DNA of 64,000 nucleotides. Source: Pseudarthrobacter psychrotolerans. Lineage in GTDB: Bacteria > Actinomycetota > Actinomycetes > Actinomycetales > Micrococcaceae. The notes under the pieces were generated by a model. That model had not been told where the DNA came from. It worked only from the letters and a program-made list of their open reading frames with translations, and made no database searches. Positions 57,123-64,000 of this stretch are shown here, piece by piece. Location: NCBI RefSeq assembly GCF_009911795.1, contig NZ_CP047898.1, positions 1,364,001 through 1,428,000 on the forward strand, given 5' to 3'. Every line of letters begins with the position of its first letter. Position 1 is the first letter of the stretch. A program made the translations under genes and the position numbers.

Positions 57123-58844
57123 TCACCCGCAGTATGCGCCCGTCGAGGCACTGTGAACCAGCTTGGCGTACTTGGCGAGCACACCCTTGGTGAACTTGGC
57201 CGGGAGGGGCTCCCAGCCGATCTTGCGGGATTCGAGCTCGGCCTCGTCCACCAGCAGGTCGAAGCTGCGGGCGGCCATGTCCACGCGGATCCGGTCCCCG
57301 TCCTTGACGAAGGCAATGGGGCCGCCGTCGACAGCTTCAGGTGCCACGTGGCCGATGCAGAGGCCGGTGGTTCCGCCGGAGAAGCGTCCGTCGGTCAGCA
57401 ACAGAACGTCCTTCCCCAGGCCTGCGCCCTTGATGGCACCGGTGATGGCGAGCATCTCGCGCATGCCGGGGCCGCCCTTGGGGCCTTCGTAGCGGATGAC
57501 CACAACGTCCCCGGCCTTGATCAAGCCCTTGTCCAAGGCGGCCAGGGCGCCCTGCTCACGCTCGAACACGCGGGCGGTGCCTTCAAAGACGTCGGCGTCG
57601 AAGCCTGCACTCTTCACCACGGCACCCTCCGGCGCCATGGTGCCGTGCAGGATGGTGATGCCGCCGGTCTTGTGGATCGGATTGTCCATGGCACGGAGGA
57701 TCTTGCCGTCCAGGTCCGGCGGGTTGATCGCGGCGAGGTTCTCGGCAACGGTCTTTCCGGTGACGGTGAGGCAGTCGCCGTGCAGCAGGCCGGCGTCGAG
57801 CAGTGCGCGCATGATGACCGGCACGCCGCCGATCTTGTCGACGTCCGTCATAACGTAGCGGCCGAACGGCTTGAGGTCACCCAGGTGCGGGATCTTGTCG
57901 CCGATGCGGTTGAAGTCCTCCAGGTTCAGTTCGACTTCAGCTTCGCGGGCGATGGCCAGCAGGTGCAGGACGGCGTTGGTGGAGCCGCCGAAGGCCATGG
58001 TGACGGCGATGGCGTTTTCGAACGCCTTTTTGGTCATGATGTCCCGGGCGGTGATGCCGAGGCGGAGCAGGTTCACCACTGCTTCGCCGGACTTGCGGGC
58101 AAATTCATCACGACGGCGGTCTGCCGAGGGCGGGGCGGCCGAGCCGGGCAGCGACATGCCCAGCGCCTCGCCGATGCAGGCCATGGTGTTGGCGGTGTAC
58201 ATACCGCCGCAGGCGCCTTCGCCGGGGCAGATGGCCTTTTCGATGCGGGTCAGGTCCTCGAGGCTCATCTTGCCGGCGGCACAGGCCCCGACGGCTTCGA
58301 AGGCGTCAATGAGGGTGACCTCCTTTTCGGAGCCGTCCTCGAGCTTGACCCAGCCCGGCATGATGGAGCCCGCGTACAGGAAGACGCTGGCGAGGTCCAG
58401 ACGGGCGGCAGCCATCAGCATGCCCGGCAGGGACTTGTCACAGCCGGCGAGCAGGACGGAACCGTCGATGCGCTCGGCCTGCATGACGGTTTCCACGGAG
58501 TCGGCGATGACCTCACGGGAGACGAGGGAGAAGTGCATGCCTTCGTGGCCCATGGAGATGCCGTCGGAGACGGAGATGGTGCCGAACTGCATAGGGAAGC
58601 CGCCGCCTGCGTGGACGCCTTCCTTGGCGCCCTGGGCCAGCCGGTTCAAGGAGAGGTTGCAGGGAGTGATTTCATTCCAGGAACTCGCAACGCCGATCTG
58701 GGGCTTTGCGAAGTCGTCGTCGCCCATGCCGACTGCGCGGAACATGCCGCGCGCGGGGGCGGCATGGATCCCGTCGGTGACGACCCGGCTGCGGGGCTTG
58801 ATATCGATCTTGTTCTCGGTTGCTGTTTGGGTGTCCTCACTCAT
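57123..58844 (-). CDS. ilvD: Dihydroxy-acid dehydratase
   Basis: IlvD dehydrates dihydroxy acids to the 2-keto acids of valine and isoleucine. The protein is 573 residues, normal length. The iron-sulfur cysteines lie in [14 protein letters not shown] (near residue 133) and [15 protein letters not shown] (near residue 205), and a third conserved cysteine precedes them in [14 protein letters not shown]. The C-terminal GGPGMREML and [10 protein letters not shown] blocks are intact. A perfect 17-base palindrome 95-111 bases upstream matches the leuC and leuB operators. It is a separate unit upstream of ilvB. Confidence 0.98.
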   Translation of the reverse strand: MSEDTQTATENKIDIKPRSRVVTDGIHAAPARGMFRAVGMGDDDFAKPQIGVASSWNEITPCNLSLNRLAQGAKEGVHAGGGFPMQFGTISVSDGISMGHEGMHFSLVSREVIADSVETVMQAERIDGSVLLAGCDKSLPGMLMAAARLDLASVFLYAGSIMPGWVKLEDGSEKEVTLIDAFEAVGACAAGKMSLEDLTRIEKAICPGEGACGGMYTANTMACIGEALGMSLPGSAAPPSADRRRDEFARKSGEAVVNLLRLGITARDIMTKKAFENAIAVTMAFGGSTNAVLHLLAIAREAEVELNLEDFNRIGDKIPHLGDLKPFGRYVMTDVDKIGGVPVIMRALLDAGLLHGDCLTVTGKTVAENLAAINPPDLDGKILRAMDNPIHKTGGITILHGTMAPEGAVVKSAGFDADVFEGTARVFEREQGALAALDKGLIKAGDVVVIRYEGPKGGPGMREMLAITGAIKGAGLGKDVLLLTDGRFSGGTTGLCIGHVAPEAVDGGPIAFVKDGDRIRVDMAARSFDLLVDEAELESRKIGWEPLPAKFTKGVLAKYAKLVHSASTGAYCG

Positions 58845-58938
58845 GGGTCAAAGTCTATGACTCCGATCGGGACGCCAACGACCCGAACGGCCCGTTTGGC
58901 CCGTTTTCAGGAATATTTCGATCAAATAGTGGACTCTC

Positions 58939-58955
58939 GTCTCAAATTTTGAGAC
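58939..58955 (-). promoter_or_regulatory. LtbR/NdgR-type operator upstream of ilvD
   Basis: The 17 bases form a perfect palindrome, GTCTCAAA-T-TTTGAGAC, containing the GTCTCA-N5-TGAGAC pattern. It is the most symmetrical of the three copies in the window. Confidence 0.8.
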
Positions 58956-59052
58956 GGACCCGTACCGGCCCGCCGGAACCTAGACAGTCCCGCTCGCGCC
59001 GACGTACCGTCAGGGAACGGCAACCATGCCTTCCGGACTGAAGGGCCCTGCT

Positions 59053-60135
59053 ATGGATTTTGTCTTCTGGATTATCCTCATTGTGCTGATCGTGGGCGTT
59101 GTATGGTGGCTGCTGAACCGCAGCAACTCCTCGGGCACAGGCGACTCCATGCCGATCCGGACCGACGGCGGCCTGGCCGGCGGAAGCGCGGCTGCCTCGG
59201 CGGAAGCCGCCGGCACGGCGGGCATCCCCAGCGCTGCCGGCTTCGGCGCTGCCGAGCCGGAACCACCGACGACGGCGGACGAATCGCCCGAGCGGTCCAG
59301 CGGGGCAGAACACCAGGACGCCGAACACCAGGACGCCGACGATGAAGCCGACTCTGCCGGTTCCACGGATACTGCCGCAACTGATGCACCGGAACGCCTG
59401 CCCTCCGACGAACTGTCATCCCCTGACAGGTCGGCTGGCTCTGATGAACCGTCGCCCCTCGAAGGGTCGGCTGACTCTGACGAACCGTCGCCCCTCGAAG
59501 GGTCGGCTGACTCTGACGAACCGTCGCCCCTCGAGGGACGGGACCGCCCCGAGGATCCGGCTCGCCCGCAGGAGCCACCAACCCCGGAGCCTGTAATCCA
59601 GGAACCTGGCAGCCAGGAGAGCGTCAGCCGCGAGGCAGACGACGCCGAGTGGGAAACCCAGTGGTCAGAGGCAAGCGCGCCAACCCCCGCGGCCGCCAAC
59701 CACCGGCCGGCAAGCGAAGCGTCCGCCGTCATTGCGGACGCCCCGCCGGCCGAGGCAGCACCGGCCCAGGACGCCGGATATGTCCATCACACGGAATACA
59801 CCGAGCCCCATGCTCCCACGCTGCCCGGCGCCGAAACGGCCGCTGCCGAAGCTGCAGAACCCGTTGAAGCGGGAGCGGAAGCGGAACTGGCGGACGCAGC
59901 TGCGGAACCGACCGGGCATCTGGCCGCCGACCAGCCCTACGGCGACGGTTCCGCGTCGCCCGGCCCGGACGGCAGCGGTCCCGCGGATTTCGACGTCAAG
60001 GCCGACGCCGGAACGATGGTGTATTACGAAGAGGGGCATCCTGACCATGAGCAGACGAAAGCCGACGTCTGGTTTGAGTCGGCGGCCCACGCGGAAGCTG
60101 CCGGTTTCCGGGCTCCCCGTCGCACCCGCACCTGA
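59053..60135 (+). CDS. Membrane-anchored acidic protein with C-terminal sunset-like domain (ArfC-like layout)
   Basis: The 360-residue protein starts with one membrane segment (FVFWIILIVLIVGVVWWLL, residues 3-21). About 280 residues of acidic, low-complexity sequence follow, including a repeat of GSADSDEPSPLE (12 residues, 36 bases; nearly three copies at about 59448-59535). The C-terminus, from about residue 320, reads GTMVYYEEGHPDHEQTKADV then WFESAAHAEAAGFRAPRR. This resembles the sunset domain of actinobacterial ArfC-type proteins, which also pair an N-terminal anchor with this domain. The function of the domain is unknown. The ATG at 59053 has GAAGGG before it; an ATG 27 bases upstream is also in frame. 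Confidence 0.7.
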   Translation: MDFVFWIILIVLIVGVVWWLLNRSNSSGTGDSMPIRTDGGLAGGSAAASAEAAGTAGIPSAAGFGAAEPEPPTTADESPERSSGAEHQDAEHQDADDEADSAGSTDTAATDAPERLPSDELSSPDRSAGSDEPSPLEGSADSDEPSPLEGSADSDEPSPLEGRDRPEDPARPQEPPTPEPVIQEPGSQESVSREADDAEWETQWSEASAPTPAAANHRPASEASAVIADAPPAEAAPAQDAGYVHHTEYTEPHAPTLPGAETAAAEAAEPVEAGAEAELADAAAEPTGHLAADQPYGDGSASPGPDGSGPADFDVKADAGTMVYYEEGHPDHEQTKADVWFESAAHAEAAGFRAPRRTRT

Positions 60136-61276
60136 CCGGAGGCAGGCGCCCTTCCTGGCCTTCGCCTCGATCAAGCAGACTGCGGGCGCCTTCACAGTGT
60201 GCCTGGCCCTGCTGCTGTCGGGCTGCACCGGGGACGTCAGCGACGCTCCCACCGGCAGAGTCACAGGGACAGTGACCGGGACCGGGACGGGCACCGCCTC
60301 CGGCACGGGAAACGCCACGCCCCCGAAAGTCGTGGGCCGCCTCGATCTCCAGCTCGACATTCCCTGGGCCGCGGTATTCCTGCCGAACGGGACCGCCATC
60401 ATCTCCGAGCGCGACTCTGCGCTGCTGAAAGCTGTCCATGATGGCCGCGCAACCACCATCGGCCAGGTCCCCGGCGTAGCTCCGGGCGGCGAGGGAGGCC
60501 TTCTGGGTCTCGCCCTCTCCCCCGGCTTCGAGGCCGACAACTACCTGTACCTGTACTTCACGGCTGCAGAGGACAACCGCATTGCCCGGCTCAAGCTGAC
60601 GGAACAGCCTGACGGATCCCTGGACTTTGCCGACCCCGAGGTGGTCTTTACCGGAATCCCGAAGGCATCCACCCACAATGGCGGCCGGATCCGGTTCGGC
60701 CCGGACGGGTTCCTGTACGTGGGCACAGGCGACTCCCAGCGCCGGGAACAGCCTCAGGACCCCAATGCGCTGGGCGGGAAGATCCTGCGGCTGACCCCGG
60801 AAGGTGACCCCGCCCCTGGCAACCCGTTCGGCAATGCCGTGTACAGCCTGGGGCACCGGAACGTCCAGGGACTGGCGTGGGACAGCGCCGGCCGGCTCTG
60901 GGCCAGCGAGTTCGGCCCGGACGTCAACGATGAGCTCAACCTCATCGACGCGGGAGCCAACTACGGCTGGCCCGCGGTGACCGGGGCGCCGCACCGGGAC
61001 GGATTCCGCGATGCGAAGGTGGTTTGGCCTTCGACGGCGGACTCCTCACCCAGCGGCCTGGAAATTGTCGGGTCCACCGCCTACCTCGGCGCCCTGCGCG
61101 GCCAACGCCTCTGGACTGTGGCCCTGTCCGGCGAGGAGGCCAGTGCGCCTGTGGCCTATTTCACAAGCGAATATGGCAGGATCCGGGACGTCATCAAGAC
61201 CCCCGACGGCGGCTTCTGGCTGCTCACTAACAACAAAAACCCTGATTTTGTGCTGGTTCTGGGCCCTCCGGGCTGA
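60047..61276 (+). CDS. PQQ-dependent sugar (aldose) dehydrogenase-like lipoprotein
   Basis: The protein is about 409 residues from the ATG at 60047. A lipobox (LALLLSGC) sits near residue 60. The beta-propeller region carries LDIPWAAVFLPNGTAIISER, GEGGLLGLALSPGF, STHNGGRIRFGPDGFLYVG, LGHRNVQGLAWD and EFGPDVNDELNLI, blocks typical of soluble aldose dehydrogenase (Asd/YliI) proteins. The long stretch before the lipobox and the 89-base overlap with the upstream gene make this start doubtful. A strong GGAGG at 60138-60142 lies upstream of the lipobox, but no ATG, GTG or TTG follows in frame. Confidence 0.82.
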   Translation: MSRRKPTSGLSRRPTRKLPVSGLPVAPAPDRRQAPFLAFASIKQTAGAFTVCLALLLSGCTGDVSDAPTGRVTGTVTGTGTGTASGTGNATPPKVVGRLDLQLDIPWAAVFLPNGTAIISERDSALLKAVHDGRATTIGQVPGVAPGGEGGLLGLALSPGFEADNYLYLYFTAAEDNRIARLKLTEQPDGSLDFADPEVVFTGIPKASTHNGGRIRFGPDGFLYVGTGDSQRREQPQDPNALGGKILRLTPEGDPAPGNPFGNAVYSLGHRNVQGLAWDSAGRLWASEFGPDVNDELNLIDAGANYGWPAVTGAPHRDGFRDAKVVWPSTADSSPSGLEIVGSTAYLGALRGQRLWTVALSGEEASAPVAYFTSEYGRIRDVIKTPDGGFWLLTNNKNPDFVLVLGPPG

Positions 61277-61392
61277 AGCCTGGGGCAACGGCGGCTTCGA
61301 TTTCACATGGCCCGAAAGTTCGTGTAGAGTTTCATGTCGTTGCGGAGATCAACCGGGAAAGAAAAAGCCGGGAAGGTCACCACAAAAGAGAT

Positions 61393-61468
61393 GCACCTCT
61401 AGCTCAATTGGCAGAGCAATTGACTCTTAATCAATGGGTTCCGGGTTCAAGTCCCGGGGGGTGCACCA
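61393..61468 (+). tRNA. tRNA-Lys (anticodon CTT)
   Basis: The acceptor is GCACCTC / GGGGTGC, the anticodon loop CTCTTAA (anticodon CTT, codon AAG), and the TPsiC arm CCGGGTTCAAGTCCCGG. The terminal CCA is encoded. Confidence 0.96.
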
Positions 61469-61474
61469 AGGGAA

Positions 61475-61514
61475 AAACAGCTCCTGGCAGCGGAAACGCG
61501 GCCAGGGGCTGTTT
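61475..61514 (+). terminator. Terminator after tRNA-Lys
   Basis: A 14-base stem (61475-61488 with 61501-61514) with one wobble pair is followed by CTGTTTTG, seven bases after the tRNA. Confidence 0.75.
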
Positions 61515-61580
61515 CTGTTTTGGGGCAGGAAAGTCCGGCCCCACGACTGCGAAACTGGCAGCGGGGATGCCGACGGAATG

Positions 61581-61629
61581 TTTTCGAATTCCGGGCTTCC
61601 TAACCGAGCGGGGCGCCGCCCACCAAGGC
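61581..61629. pseudogene. Decayed copy of the 3' ends of the small membrane protein gene and marR
   Basis: Bases 61581-61629 resemble 62455-62504, the junction where the small membrane protein gene ends and marR ends. On the minus strand it can be read ALVGGAPLG-stop, matching the real marR end ALVDGAPLG-stop. One base is lost relative to the functional copy. The rest of the 61515-61980 gap shows nothing I can identify. Confidence 0.65.
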
Positions 61630-61980
61630 CCGGCCAGTCGTTCATGGTCCAGACTCGACCCTGGACTAGGGGTACCGCCTGGTTCAACAACAAGCTCGTC
61701 GACGAGCGGGCTGTGGCTACATTCCCGCGCCCCACCCACTGCAAGGGGGGAAGGACCTTCCGGCCGATCAAAAAGGCGGCGGTCCCCCACTCCCCGGTGA
61801 GGCTGTCCTACCAGAGCGGGTCCCAACAACCCGGGAACGCGCAGGTCTACTCGATGCAGATGATACGGGCGGGCAGTGACATTTGCGCAGACAACGGCGG
61901 CATGAGCATACGCTTGCGTTAGCACACTACCCGGGCGTCCCGGAGTTGAGCGTGTTGGCACTGACGTTTGGGGAAACACA

Positions 61981-62478
61981 GTGAAGCGAACAACGGCATT
62001 CATCGTCGCCGTCATCACAGTGCTGTTTGTCGCCGTGACGGCTTCGCTCTTTCTGGTCCGGGCTGCCGAAGACAGGGTCACTGCCGACCTGGTGGCCCGC
62101 GTCGATCGCTTCGCCATCCCTGCGGACTGGAAGCAGCTGGACGATATTGTGCGCCCGGAAAGGTTCCTCTGCATGAGCACCAATCCGTGCCCCAGCATTT
62201 CCCGTCGCTGGAACGCAGGCAAAGACCTCACCTTGGACGAGCTCGAGTCAGTGGTCTCCCGGGTCAGCTTTGAGATGAAGACAGAAGGCGCATGCCAGCA
62301 GCGGGCCACCGACATAGGCCGCACGACTGTCTGTGACTCCACAGGAACTGACGGGAAGTACGACTACATCCTGAACGTGACCAGTCCCGATGTAACGAAC
62401 CTGGTCTCGTCGGGCTCAGTGTCAGACCGCACCAGTAAGGCCGGCGCGGGGGTCTTTTCCGGATTTCGGGTTTCCTAA
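61981..62478 (+). CDS. Small membrane-anchored protein of unknown function
   Basis: This 165-residue protein has one N-terminal hydrophobic segment (FIVAVITVLFVAVTASLFLV, about residues 7-26) and then a soluble domain outside the membrane with five cysteines. They include CMSTNPCPS (near residue 64) and ACQQRA, which could form disulfides. No domain is recognised. The start is a GTG at 61981 with GGGGA upstream. Its stop overlaps that of marR, the two genes being tail to tail. A decayed copy of its 3' end lies about 0.9 kb upstream. Confidence 0.65.
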   Translation: MKRTTAFIVAVITVLFVAVTASLFLVRAAEDRVTADLVARVDRFAIPADWKQLDDIVRPERFLCMSTNPCPSISRRWNAGKDLTLDELESVVSRVSFEMKTEGACQQRATDIGRTTVCDSTGTDGKYDYILNVTSPDVTNLVSSGSVSDRTSKAGAGVFSGFRVS

Positions 62479-62939
62479 CCGAGCGGGGCGCCGTCCACCA
62501 GGGCACTGGTGGACGGCGAGGCGAACTGGCTGGCCAGCTCCCGAACCACTGCCTGGAGCTCCTGCCGCAGGGCGTCGGGGTCAATGGTTGCCGCGGCGAG
62601 TACGGCGCGCTCCATCTCAACTGCTGCGGCTGCGGCTTCCCGGCCGCTGTCGGTGAGGGACACGACCTGGCTGCGGCGGTCCGAGGTGCTGCGAACGCGG
62701 GCAATGTGGCCGTGGGACTCCAACCGGCTCAGGGTCTTACCCATGGTCTGGGCCTGAACGCGCACATATTGGGCCAGTTGCGCCTGTGTCATGGGCCCTT
62801 GCGCTGCCAGGACTTCGATAGCGATCACGCCGGCGTGCGTCAGTCCGATGGCGCTTAGCTTTTCGTTCCAGGAGTGTTCAACGAGGCGTGCCGCAGTGGA
62901 CAATAGGCGCCCAGTGGGCCAGCGATCCATGTCAGGCAT
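62475..62939 (-). CDS. MarR family transcriptional regulator
   Basis: The 154-residue protein has a winged-helix domain. LTHAGVIAIEVLAAQGPMTQ then AQLAQYVRV, with MGKTLSRLESHGHIARVRS as the recognition helix and wing start (about residues 66-84), followed by DRRSQVVSLTDSGREA (the wing). The ends form the usual dimer helices. MarR proteins sense phenolics, oxidants or antibiotics and usually repress divergent genes. The gene is divergent from bcp, with about 86 bases between, so bcp is the natural target. ATGs at 62939 and 62930 are both possible starts. Confidence 0.88.
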   Translation of the reverse strand: MPDMDRWPTGRLLSTAARLVEHSWNEKLSAIGLTHAGVIAIEVLAAQGPMTQAQLAQYVRVQAQTMGKTLSRLESHGHIARVRSTSDRRSQVVSLTDSGREAAAAAVEMERAVLAAATIDPDALRQELQAVVRELASQFASPSTSALVDGAPLG

Positions 62940-63025
62940 ACCAGCAAGTATAGCCAAGGCTGATTAGCACCGGCTCTGGATGCTTACTAAAATGGTGTGT
63001 TCCGCCTGCAACGAGGAGATTAATA

Positions 63026-63499
63026 GTGGCTGACAAACTCTTGACCGGTGACCTGGCTCCCGGCTTCACCCTGAAGGACTCGTCGGGTAAGGACGTCAGC
63101 CTTGCTTCGCGTCACGGCGGCAGCACTATCGTCTATTTCTACCCGGCCGCCGCAACCCCGGGCTGCACTAAACAGGCATGCGATTTCCGCGACAGCCTGG
63201 CGTCCTTCACGTCGGCCGGTTATCGGGTCCTGGGCATCTCCCCCGATTCCGTGAACAAACTTGCTGCCTTTGCCGCCAATGAGGACCTCAGCTTTCCGTT
63301 GCTTTCGGACGAGGACCACGCCGTGGCCGAGGCCTATGGCGCCTGGGGCGAAAAGAAGAACTACGGACGGACCTATGAGGGACTGATCCGCAGCACCGTG
63401 GTGATCGATCCCGACGGCAACGTGGCATTGGCCCAGTACAACGTCCGGGCCACCGGCCACGTGGCGAAACTGCGCCGCGACCTCAAGCTGGACACGTAA
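63026..63499 (+). CDS. bcp: Thioredoxin-dependent peroxiredoxin, Bcp/PrxQ type
   Basis: The 157-residue protein reduces hydroperoxides. The peroxidatic cysteine C47 lies in TPGCTKQACDFRD and the resolving cysteine C52 is five residues later, the PrxQ atypical two-cysteine layout. The start is a GTG at 63026 with GAGGAG upstream. The divergent marR gene suggests oxidant-responsive control. It ends about 150 bases before tRNA-Leu. Confidence 0.95.
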   Translation: MADKLLTGDLAPGFTLKDSSGKDVSLASRHGGSTIVYFYPAAATPGCTKQACDFRDSLASFTSAGYRVLGISPDSVNKLAAFAANEDLSFPLLSDEDHAVAEAYGAWGEKKNYGRTYEGLIRSTVVIDPDGNVALAQYNVRATGHVAKLRRDLKLDT

Positions 63500-63652
63500 C
63501 GCCGTGCGCGTGAGCCGGCGGTGCGGGCAGGCAGGAACCGGCTGACCGGAACCCCGCCGGCCCGAGGCTACAATGGAAACTGGCATCCGCCGTCGTACGT
63601 TTTTATCCGTTGGCCATCTGGCCAAGGTCAAGACGGAGGCGGCACCTGCCAA

Positions 63653-63734
63653 GCGCGAGTGGTGAAATTGGCAGACACGCAGGATTTAGGTTCCTGTGCC
63701 TTCGGGCGTGGGGGTTCAAGTCCCCCCTTGCGCA
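63653..63734 (+). tRNA. tRNA-Leu (anticodon TAG)
   Basis: The acceptor is GCGCGAG / CTTGCGC, the anticodon loop TTTAGGT (anticodon TAG, codon CTA), with a long variable arm TGCCTTCGGGCGT typical of class II tRNA, and the TPsiC arm GGGGGTTCAAGTCCCCC. CCA is not encoded. Confidence 0.95.
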
Positions 63735-63741
63735 CACTGAT

Positions 63742-63777
63742 ACAGAGATCCCGGGCCCAGAGGCCCGGGATCTCTGT
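63742..63777 (+). terminator. Hairpin terminator after tRNA-Leu
   Basis: A perfect 16-base stem (63742-63757 with 63762-63777) with a four-base loop lies eight bases after the tRNA. The T-run is weak. Confidence 0.7.
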
Positions 63778-63980
63778 CATTTAACTGCCGCCGGCCAGGG
63801 CGTTCTCCCCCGGCTTGGTGCGTATTGTAAAAACTTTTGGCAATCCACCCATCCGGTTCCTTGCTTCGGCCGAATACCCATTGAGACACCAGCCAAGGGC
63901 AGGTGCCCAACAGTCGGAAAAGGCCACGCGGCAGGCACAACGCCTGCAGCAGGCAAGAAATCGGCAGAAACCAAATAACA

Positions 63981-64000
63981 AGGAGAACCGAAATGCAGTC
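63981..64000 (+). CDS. Start of a further gene (cut by the window edge)
   Basis: AGGAG at 63981-63985, a 7-base spacer and ATG at 63993-63995 form a strong translation start. Only the first two and a half codons are inside the window, so the product is unknown. The 200 bases upstream show no gene. Confidence 0.5.

Noticed and set aside
59448..59535. Regular 36-base repeats considered as a CRISPR array
   Set aside because: Repeats are directly adjacent with no spacers, in frame with a protein, and encode SDEPSPLEG.
61431..62342. 303-codon minus-strand open frame over tRNA-Lys and the small membrane protein gene
   Set aside because: It starts inside a real gene on the other strand and ends in a tRNA; its translation has no recognisable features.
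63610..63978. Plus-strand open frame across tRNA-Leu
   Set aside because: It runs through the tRNA and its terminator hairpin; no ribosome site or family resemblance.

Overview
The window is a high-GC actinobacterial chromosome segment. Gene order and protein features fit Arthrobacter sensu lato (Arthrobacter/Pseudarthrobacter, Micrococcaceae): an rnc-mutM-smc-ftsY run, a DapC-like aminotransferase, an IclR-type leucine regulator divergent from leuCD, an ilvBNC-serA block, class I tRNA synthetases and a sortase of actinobacterial type. It is almost entirely core genome. I see no prophage, insertion sequence, integron or CRISPR array.

Layout. 1-7.6 kb: 3' end of thiC, an alpha/beta hydrolase that lacks its serine nucleophile, ffh, a divergent glucose-6-phosphate dehydrogenase, the amtB-glnK ammonium pair (no glnD beside it) and an MFS exporter. 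7.6-15.8 kb: a minus-strand run coaD, yceD, rpmF, rnc, mutM, smc, ftsY (CoA synthesis, ribosome maturation, DNA repair, chromosome condensation, protein targeting). 15.8-27.8 kb: a DapC-like aminotransferase with a spermidine-synthase-like methyltransferase fold protein, rsmD, recG, a DAK2 protein, thiL, a DUF3515 lipoprotein, then ddl-gpsA-plsC-murA for envelope precursors. 28-31.5 kb: leuDC with its divergent IclR regulator, and a DUF1697 protein. 31.5-37 kb: two adjacent dynamin-like GTPases, tRNA-Glu and tRNA-Gln, and a membrane-anchored heptad-repeat stalk protein. 37-43 kb: HAD phosphatase, gltX, FAH-family protein, metallo-beta-lactamase fold hydrolase, an unknown protein, ilvE, leuB. 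44-46 kb: a sortase-like transpeptidase and a wall-type repeat protein with a non-LPXTG C-terminus. 46-51 kb: metG and a large MacB/FtsX-type ABC exporter. 51-59 kb: serA, ilvC, ilvN, ilvB (with leader peptide and attenuator) and ilvD. 59-64 kb: a sunset-domain membrane protein, a PQQ-type sugar dehydrogenase lipoprotein, tRNA-Lys, a small membrane protein, a MarR regulator, a Bcp peroxiredoxin, tRNA-Leu and the start of one more gene.

How it fits together. Nearly the whole branched-chain amino acid pathway is here (ilvBN, ilvC, ilvD, ilvE, leuB, leuCD) in four separate transcription units. Three of them (leuC, leuB, ilvD) carry the same 17-bp palindrome GTCTCA-N5-TGAGAC, the probable operator of the IclR regulator encoded next to leuC. 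The fourth (ilvBNC) has a valine-rich leader peptide followed by an intrinsic terminator. This gives a two-layer control model: operator plus attenuation.

Sequence quality. Four genes (ftsY, smc, the DUF3515 gene, murA) are each broken by the apparent loss of one base in a G/C homopolymer of 4-5 bases. Three of the four are normally essential, so base-calling error is far more likely than real mutation. I annotate each as one gene with a frameshift.
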